Shown here: positions 7,463 to 12,606 of the stretch, piece after piece
How positions within the stretch are numbered: the stretch's first letter is position 1
Layout of the letters: each line of letters begins with the position of its first letter
Assembly: GCA_028565635.1 (NCBI GenBank)
Contig: JAOXYB010043704.1
Span: 1 to 12,606, forward strand
Direction of reading: 5' to 3'
DNA from: Phoronis ovalis
Taxonomy: Eukaryota; Phoronida; Phoronidae
DNA: 12,606 nt
Position numbers and translations under genes: made by a program
Notes under the pieces: model-generated
The model's database searches: none
What the model was told of the DNA's origin: nothing
The model's input: only the letters and a program-made list of their open reading frames with translations

Positions 7463-10400
7463 GTAAGCTTTCAAAGTCTTCAAAGATGATTTATAGTCTC
7501 CGGACAGGCTATTCACATGTTACACTTTGTGTCGAATTTGGGCAGTTTTATGAAAAAATAACTAACACAGTATACATTTAGAAAGACAGTAGGAACCATT
7601 AACAATTATTTTGCTTATCTGTCACATGATTATGTAATCAGGAAGGAGGCTATTTGGATAAAAACTTACGTTTTACAACTTCAAAACATACATGAATAAG
7701 TCATGCACCGCCATAAATACAAAGTAGAAACTTGGCCAAAATTAACTTTAAATACAGCTTTTTTAAAATTTGCATTATTAAAAAATTATAACTTTCCAAA
7801 ATTCAATTGCAGGCTTCTTTCTGACACCGATATCTACAAAAGCACATTTAAGAAAAATCTGAGGCACTTTATTAATTCATAGTTGGAAGTTAATTTTAGC
7901 TTAGAATATGCAGGGTAGTGGATATTTATTTTTAAAATTAATTTTTTGAAAAACTTCTTTTTAACCAATATGGCCCCTTTACTGATTGCACAATCATGTA
8001 ATTAATAAGTAATTAAAGTAATTTTTTATAACCCTTAAGTGAATACATTTCCAAAAATGTATATTTATTAATTTTACTAAACTTCCCAAAATTCGACTAA
8101 TTGTGAGCAATGTGAATTTCTTGTCCCGAAAGGGTCTAGCCACGTTAAGGAGTAAATGTATTTGTATATCCTTTACAAAAGTGAGGGAGAATTTTCCGTA
8201 GTTTCGAATTAATACTTAATTTTCCTGGCTTCTGAAAGGCATAACAAAAATATCTGCCTTAAGTTATGCTTAGCAAATATATTACTGAAATTAAAATTCA
8301 TAACAACACCATGGCCATTACATTTCAAATATTATCATACTTTATATGATGTTTGCATCCATGTTTACATTTCAACATGATAACAACATCGCTTGCATCA
8401 TACATTATAAATATGTAAACATTTACGAAATATTTGTTAAACTTTTAGGATGACCCTTCTATTCTATTTCAGTGCTAAAAAGTAGTAATACAGCAGATAT
8501 GCAAGACGTTGCAACTAAAACAGACATCCACAAGCTAGAACGTCAACAATATGAAGTACAGTTAATGGTTCAAGAGTCTCTGGCAATTCAAAGAAAAAAA
8601 GAACTGGTTGTTGAAGAATCGTCTGGCAAACAATTTCAGGACAAATTTACAGATCAGGAAGAGGCGTTTCCTACTAAGCCAGGTAATTATGTGTAATTGA
8701 TAGTTAATAAAAGGTGGGGGAAGTCATGAATATTTAGTTATATATTAATAAATAATTTACTAGTCATGTAAGCTATGGAAGAATGTCGTGATCACGTGGT
8801 GAGAAGGACGCAAACCCGGGTGTACCTTATGGTACTTTTGGACGGATTTTCTGAATCTGTTTTATTTTGAATGATTGAAATGTCACTTCTTAATTTATAG
8901 ATTTGCACGCAATATGAATAGTTCTTTATAAACCCTTTACATCAAATAAATAGGTTCAGTCGTAACCAACTATATTTTGAAGCACTGACAGGCATGCTAC
9001 CAAGTTTTAAAATTACATAAAATGTATGCATAATTTCTATAAAGCATTTACCATTATTAACCCATGCTCGCATGACCGGGGCTATGATAAGAGTTTAACT
9101 CGTTTGAAAATTGGACTGTAGAGTTTGAATTATGGTTTGCCCGATGTAGGGTTGCCATTAATCTTTAGGAATAATGTTATACCCATGTTAAAATTTCTTA
9201 AGAAAAGAACTTAATATCTCGGACAATCAGAAGATATATTATTATTTGTAATAATGTACGAAATAATGACACGAATAAGATTCCGTACCCTTGATTTCAG
9301 ATTCAAATCTCAACAACAAAAAAATCATCTAAAGTTAACTAGCAATTTTAAATAACATACACCTGTTCGTAATTTTGTAGCGGAATCTAAAGAGCCTAAA
9401 GCAAAGGGACACACTGACATTACATTCGAAGAAGGTGAAAGAAAAAAGACTCCTGAACAGCAGCGAAAAGGTGAGATTGCTTTCTTTTAGAATATATGTA
9501 TGGTTTCATCTTCATACGCAGTATTTTTTTAAATACAGAATCAATTTTTAACAAAAAAGTGTCTGTTTCAAGTATTTCGAAAATCATAATACAGTAATAC
9601 TTATTTTGTTTAACTTAGACAAGCAAATTGCAGTGGTGAAGGATTTCCTTGATCATCTTGGAGAAGATTGGATGTTTTTAGGAATATATCTTGATCTTGA
9701 GAAGTTCTACGTAGATGATCTATCTGCTAAATACCCAGATCAGAGCCAGATAAGAAATTGTAAAATGTTGTCGCAATGGCTAACAAACTGTGGCAGTGAC
9801 AAAGATGTTTGGAAGCTTCTCAGTGAAGCACTTCAAAGATGCGAGAGTGACCTTTCAGTAGAAAAGTTATCGCAAGGTAGGCGTCCGTAAATTATTAAGA
9901 CAAATTAAAATATCAAGAATTTAAAACAAGGTCCACTCTTAAAAAAACTCAGTGTTTCAGGTGGAAGTATTTTAGTACTTTATCGGGAGAGCATAACTTG
10001 GAAACCTACTGTAAGGTTTTTAAGCTTCCAGCTTAACAATGTCAACTAACTTGCACTAAGACTACATTCTGATATTATCATCAAGGAGGGAATGCTTCTA
10101 TACAAGTCAGTTTGTAGGGATGGAATTCCGCGGACCTTTAGATCTTCAACCTAACGCCCTTTCAACTGAGCTCTTTCTCCTAATGAATAATCGATCATAT
10201 TAGTCTCAGTATATTGGAAAGTAACTGCAAAGGAGTTTCGCTATTATCCTTTCGTATTGGGTCCTAAGTACTACATACCATGACCGCAGTATATTATTAA
10301 AACATGCGCGAGGTAGGATCAGATATAAGGAAGTAGATGCAAAAAACACGACAGTACTGAAGCATACTTACACATTGCAAATTACTTGTATTTCCTGTTT

Positions 10401-12606
10401 CTGTTGTCATACTGTAGCACGCAATTCGCTGCTTTCCGCAGTCACTAGCGCAGTTTCTCCTCAAGCAGATTTCGGTGCCGCCACCTTCTGGCTCTGTCAT
10501 CAGATGTGATGTGTAGATCTGTGTTGTGATTTATTGCTGATAATGGAACAAGGTTATTAGAAACAATGCTTTGCGTGGTGTTGTATGAACTATCCAAAAA
10601 AACAACATTGTTTGCTGGAATGAACGGCACAAATGATCATATCACACAATCCTTTGATCGATCCTCTATGAACTATCCAAAAGAAACATTGTTTGTTGGA
10701 GTGAACGGCACAAATGATTATATCACACAATCCTTTGATCGATCCTGTATGAACTATCCATAAAACATTACCGATACTGAACCGTGGAAAGTATGGTGTG
10801 AATTACAAAATCGATGCAACAACTAAATGGCTTCCAACGTAAGGTTGGGAGCATAATAAACTAACAGAAATTTTCTTTTCTGGAAAGGGATCATGAAAAA
10901 ATAATTTAAATATCTATAACCTGATTGTATATTTTGGGTAAAAACTCGTGATTTTCAAAACGAAAACCTCAAAAACATATGTTCGACATCCCTGTATGTA
11001 CCAAGGTAACATTTGGCTAAAATTTAACTTCTAACTTGGTACTCTATCTTATAACTTGGAACTGTCTCACATTTTGAAATTCTGTTTATTTCGTAAATGG
11101 TGTGCTTCTAGAAATGTGGGTGTCCGGAAAAAAATGAGAAAAATCTCGCAGCTTAAACGTGGAAAGTCATAACTTTTGTATAATATACATTTTTAAAAAA
11201 GTAGAGGAATACTGTTAGAAGTTTGTCTTTAAAGTTAACTTTGTTCAAATTTCAATTTTATATCTGTAGGAGGTATTAAACTTAGTTTTTGCATAAGAAA
11301 TCTTTTTAAATTTTAGTAATATGCTTACATTTGGTACGTTCGTTTACATTTCTTCAGCTTGTTAATATATTATAACTTAAATATTTAATACAAACGTTTT
11401 AGAATTTCCTAAGAATACTAATATGGGTCTTCGGGACATCCTTGCTAAGATATGTGAAAGATATGTGGACGACGAAACAAAACAGATGACGGATAACGTT
11501 CAACATGGTGCAACAGGAAGACAGCGGATAGATAGCATTGATCAAGACGTATTGCCCCAGTACACTCCATTTTCAGAAGGTACAGAGTATCGGAAATAGA
11601 AAATGAAAGCACTTCTAAGTTGCTTTTGTTTGTATGCAACTATTGTTTATTGCAATCGTAATAAAACCTGGACGGTTACGCAGATTAAATTAAAAGTTTT
11701 TTATTTGGTTATATTAATTAATTGTTAATGAACCTTACCTATGTAGGATTTTGAATTATTTCCCAAATCACTTAAACAGAAATTCTTAAACCACCCCTCT
11801 GTTAGGATCTAAAGGTGTATAGTAATTAACAATTTTAATTGATGTTTGGTTTTCAGTTTTGTATGTTAAAACAATGGCTGATCTTGCTAGAAACATCCAA
11901 AACAGCGAGTGGTACAAAGTTGGAGAACTACTTGGTCTTGAAAATGAGTACTTGCGAAATTTACGTAAACAACGGCAACCATGTAAACAGAGAAACTTCA
12001 ATATGTTGTGTAAATGGTTATATATGGTAAAGGACAAAACGGAGGGAATTAAGATGTTGCGGAAGGTTTGGAGGGAATGTGGAAAAGAGGAAGTGATTAC
12101 TAGTATGCTGCCGAAGATAACTTTGTGCTATAGCCATCACAATCGTTGTGAAATGACTGTTGCCGAAATACCAATTCCTTATAAAATCTATGATTTATCC
12201 AATAAGTCATTAGATGAGATTTCGGTAGATAGGTTAGATGAGATTCCGAATAGTACGGAAGCTTTGGATCTTTCCAGAAATAATCTTACTGAGATACCAG
12301 ATAGTATTAATAGGCTAACGCACTTAAAGTGTTTAATTCTCAGCCATAATAAGTTCCGCTATTTGCCTAAAGCACTTCATGGATTAAAAAATCTCAAAAT
12401 ACTATGCCTTGGTAATAATCCCTTTGACACAACTGACGATTACCTTGTGAAAACGACAAGTACAGATACTCCTAATGCACTGTGGCCCTGTATGACAATA
12501 TTGGACATTGGAGGACTTGGGTACAAAACATTACCAGTTGAAGTTACAAAGATGAAGCAGTTGGAAGAATTGTATGCTTACGGCAATGCTAAGATAGAAC
12601 TTAAGG
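6691..12606 (+). CDS. HEPN - coiled coil - Death - Death - LRR protein, six-exon gene model, 3' end outside window
   Basis: Gene model join(6691..7462, 8473..8682, 9381..9470, 9619..9876, 11403..11579, 11857..>12606), 752 codons plus one base, open throughout. Each junction is GT-AG and each intron falls after the first base of a codon, so the frame is restored five times in succession. That is strong evidence that the exons belong together. Domain order is DZIP3-type HEPN (about 8-172), coiled coil (about 193-303), charged linker (about 304-357), Death domain 1 (358-443), linker (444-502), Death domain 2 (about 508-590) and LRRs (611-752+). Known family roles: HEPN domains bind or cleave RNA, Death domains assemble signalling oligomers, and LRRs recognise ligands. 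An innate-immune or cell-death role is inferred. There is no signal peptide or membrane segment, so the protein should be cytosolic. No NACHT ATPase is seen between the Death domains and the LRRs. It could also be two adjacent genes (see exon 6). I recognise no specific orthologue and give no symbol. Confidence 0.82.
7463..8472 (+). other. Intron 1 (1010 bases, phase 1)
   Basis: This is AT-rich sequence with no coding-like frame, repeat array or RNA gene that I can see. The ends are GTAAGC and TTTCAG. Confidence 0.75.
8473..8682 (+). CDS. Exon 2: coiled-coil segment (residues 258-327)
   Basis: The acceptor is TATTTCAG ending at 8472 and the donor is CCAG|GTAATT at 8683. The length is 210 bases, exactly 70 codons, phase 1 on both sides. 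The translation is rich in Q, E, K and L, with a heptad-like run at about residues 267-303 (from MQDVATKTDIHKLERQQYEV onward) that continues the coiled coil begun in exon 1. It ends in an acidic, serine-containing linker. Its job is probably oligomerisation or spacing between the HEPN head and the Death domains. It matches no named domain. The exon can be skipped without changing the frame. Reading into the next intron gives a stop within four codons. Confidence 0.75.
8683..9380 (+). other. Intron 2 (698 bases, phase 1)
   Basis: It contains a short copy of the dispersed repeat (8738-8801), described separately. The rest is plain AT-rich intron sequence. Confidence 0.72.
8738..8801 (+). repeat. 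Dispersed repeat, shortened copy in intron 2 (partner at 402-514)
   Basis: It has the same two blocks as the copy at 402-514, separated by only TCATGTAAGCTATGGAAG. The flanking sequences of the two copies are unrelated, so this is a dispersed element and not a segmental duplication. No terminal inverted repeats or target-site duplication could be established. Confidence 0.75.
9381..9470 (+). CDS. Exon 3: short charged linker (residues 328-357)
   Basis: This is a 90-base exon, 30 codons, phase 1 at both ends, between acceptor TTTTGTAG (ending 9380) and donor AAAAG|GTGAGA (9471). The translation is almost entirely K, E, P, G and T and looks like a disordered hinge directly in front of Death domain 1. 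Alone it would be a weak call. The good splice signals, the maintained frame, and the very short intron (148 bases) to the confident Death-domain exon support it. A microexon of this kind may be alternatively included. Confidence 0.65.
9619..9876 (+). CDS. Exon 4: Death domain 1 (residues 358-443)
   Basis: An 86-codon exon, phase 1 at both ends, encodes one complete Death domain and almost nothing else. Visible hallmarks are the first helix pair ending in LGEDW (W375 is the conserved core tryptophan), the L-D-L turn, the Y-P-D-Q segment before helix 4, the helix MLSQWL (W411), and the closing helix with L-L-S-E-A-L-Q-R. Death domains of this superfamily pair with other Death domains in receptors, adaptors (FADD, MyD88, PIDD, RAIDD) and kinases. 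The partner here is unknown. Because exon and domain boundaries coincide and the exon is symmetric, the domain can be gained, lost or skipped as a unit. The donor is CGCAAG|GTAGGC at 9877. Retention of the intron would stop after four codons. Confidence 0.88.
10108..10180 (-). pseudogene. tRNA-Phe(GAA)-like relic, possibly the head of a tRNA-derived SINE
   Basis: Read on the minus strand from 10180, the sequence has an A-box-like GAGCTCAGTTG, a D arm closing with GGGC, and an anticodon arm TTAGG-TTGAAGA-TCTAA with anticodon GAA (10147-10145). It then continues AAAGGTCC, as in eukaryotic tRNA-Phe. TGAAGATCTAAAGGTCC agrees with the usual tRNA-Phe without a change. The T arm is damaged: the B-box region reads GGAATTCCATCCC, best explained by a two-base insertion after GG and one substitution. 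The 5' end (GGAGAAA) does not pair with the 3' side, so there is no acceptor stem. It is therefore not a functional tRNA. It could be a tRNA pseudogene or the 5' part of a SINE extending leftwards, but no clear SINE tail is seen. Confidence 0.6.
10430..10510. other. GC-richer patch with several splice-acceptor-like sites in intron 4
   Basis: CTTTCCGCAG (ending 10441), TAGCGCAG (10454) and TCATCAG (10502) lie close together in a stretch visibly richer in G and C than the intron around it. A + strand frame reads ARNSLLSAVTSAVSPQADFG before a stop near 10508. It could be an unrecognised cassette exon or an inserted element. Neither can be shown. Confidence 0.2.
10584..10769 (+). repeat. Tandem repeat, two full units of 83 and 81 bp plus a partial third
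   Basis: Units start at TATGAACTATCCA at 10584, 10667 and 10748. Each full unit carries AACGGCACAAATGAT and ATCACACAATCCTTTGATCG. The two full units differ at only a few sites and by a short A-run length difference, so the duplication is fairly recent. The third unit breaks off after about 20 bases. The array is open on the + strand, but the unequal unit lengths and lack of context argue against coding. It lies inside intron 4. Confidence 0.85.
11403..11579 (+). CDS. Exon 5: inter-Death-domain linker (residues 444-502)
   Basis: This is a 59-codon exon, phase 1 at both ends. The acceptor is CGTTTTAG (ending 11402) and the donor GAAG|GTACAG (11580). The first half can form a helix (GLRDILAKICERYVDDE) and the second half is polar and probably unstructured, ending in PQYTPFSE. 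No named domain is recognised. The start of the helix resembles the first helix of a Death-fold domain, but the rest does not follow, so it may be either a linker or a remnant of a further Death-fold unit. A methionine at residue 451 has A at -3 and G at +4, but there is no reason to prefer it as a start. The frame is consistent with the exons on both sides. Confidence 0.72.
11857..12606 (+). CDS. Exon 6: Death domain 2 and leucine-rich repeats (residues 503-752, continues beyond window)
   Basis: The acceptor is GGTTTTCAG, ending at 11856, and the frame stays open to the window edge. Residues about 508-590 form a second Death domain: W521 in SEWYKVGELLGL, the polar helix-4 region, the helix MLCKWL (W556) and a closing helix around MLRKVWREC. 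From about 611 follow leucine-rich repeats of the short, SHOC2/PIDD/ROCO-like type: a capping repeat (IYDLSNKSLDEI), LDLSRNNLTEIPDSI, LILSHNKFRYLPKAL, LCLGNNPF, a longer irregular insert around 693-713, then LDIGGLGYKTLPVEV and LEELYAYGN. The ATG at 11874 (residue 509) has an excellent context (ACA before, GCT after), so an independent transcript starting here, encoding Death-LRR without HEPN, is a real alternative. The C-terminal domain is unknown because the window ends inside the LRRs. Confidence 0.87.

Larger units (their letters stand above)
9877..11402 (+). other. Intron 4 (1526 bases, phase 1), repeat-bearing
   Basis: This is the longest visible intron. It holds a minus-strand tRNA-Phe-like relic (10108-10180), a GC-richer patch at about 10430-10510 and a tandem repeat of about 82 bp (10584-10769). 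From 10770 to 11402 it is plain AT-rich sequence. A missed small cassette exon cannot be excluded. Confidence 0.65.

Noticed and set aside
7463-7581. Reading exon 1 straight through to the stop at 7579 as a finished HEPN-only protein
   Set aside because: The donor at 7463 is strong and the frame continues perfectly in five further exons. Intron retention is possible but not the main model.
10108-10180. Functional tRNA-Phe gene
   Set aside because: There is no acceptor stem, and the T stem is broken by an insertion.
11716-11842. Inverted repeat TAATTAATTGTTAAT / ATTAACAATTTTAATT in intron 5, as a MITE
   Set aside because: The arms are short and pure A/T, with mismatches and no target-site duplication. 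Chance is sufficient.
11445-12037. Minus-strand open frames over exons 5 and 6
   Set aside because: They are shadows of the coding exons on the + strand, whose splice frame and domains are clear.
11857-12606. Calling the gene a ROCO/LRRK, MFHAS1 or PIDD orthologue
   Set aside because: The LRRs resemble these families, but the deciding domains (ROC/COR or ZU5/UPA) are not in the window, and HEPN plus two N-terminal Death domains is not their usual order.

Overview
The window is animal nuclear DNA. It is strongly AT-rich, most of it is non-coding, and it holds one long, well-formed spliced gene on the + strand with canonical GT-AG introns, surrounded by small repeats and decayed coding fragments. 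A DZIP3-type HEPN domain joined to Death domains and leucine-rich repeats, together with the style of the repeats, suggests a lophotrochozoan, most likely a bivalve mollusc. That assignment is inferred from domain content, not from a species-specific marker.

Main gene (about 6665 to beyond the right edge). I reconstruct six coding exons: 6691-7462, 8473-8682, 9381-9470, 9619-9876, 11403-11579 and 11857->12606. They join in one open frame of 752 codons with no internal stop, and all five introns are phase 1. In order the protein reads: HEPN domain of the DZIP3/hRUL138 type with an intact R-N-x3-H motif (R140/H145), coiled coil, charged linker, Death domain 1 (about 358-443), linker, Death domain 2 (about 508-590), and leucine-rich repeats (from about 611) that run off the window. 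This looks like an innate-immunity or cell-death scaffold. It has a possible RNA-cleaving or RNA-binding head, two homotypic-interaction modules and a repeat sensor, but no NACHT or NB-ARC ATPase in the visible part. The C-terminus, and so any ROC/COR, ZU5 or further domain, is outside the window.

Left half (1-6500). No intact gene is visible. Several patches read as coding but are broken by frame changes, all on the + strand: about 452-619, 688-828, 2558-2961, 4429-4509 and 4827-5136. The last two together resemble the C-terminal part of a family of uncharacterised animal proteins that I recognise only from its sequence pattern, which is not a database result. The rest is AT-rich sequence with a degenerate minisatellite (1461-1680), a 31-bp triple repeat (about 3123-3215), a tandem duplication of about 125 bp (3351-3611) and a TATA-like element (1720).

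Introns of the main gene. Intron 2 carries a second, shortened copy of a repeat first seen at 402-514. The longest intron (9877-11402) carries a minus-strand tRNA-Phe-like relic (10108-10180), a GC-richer patch (about 10430-10510) and a tandem repeat of about 82 bp (10584-10769).
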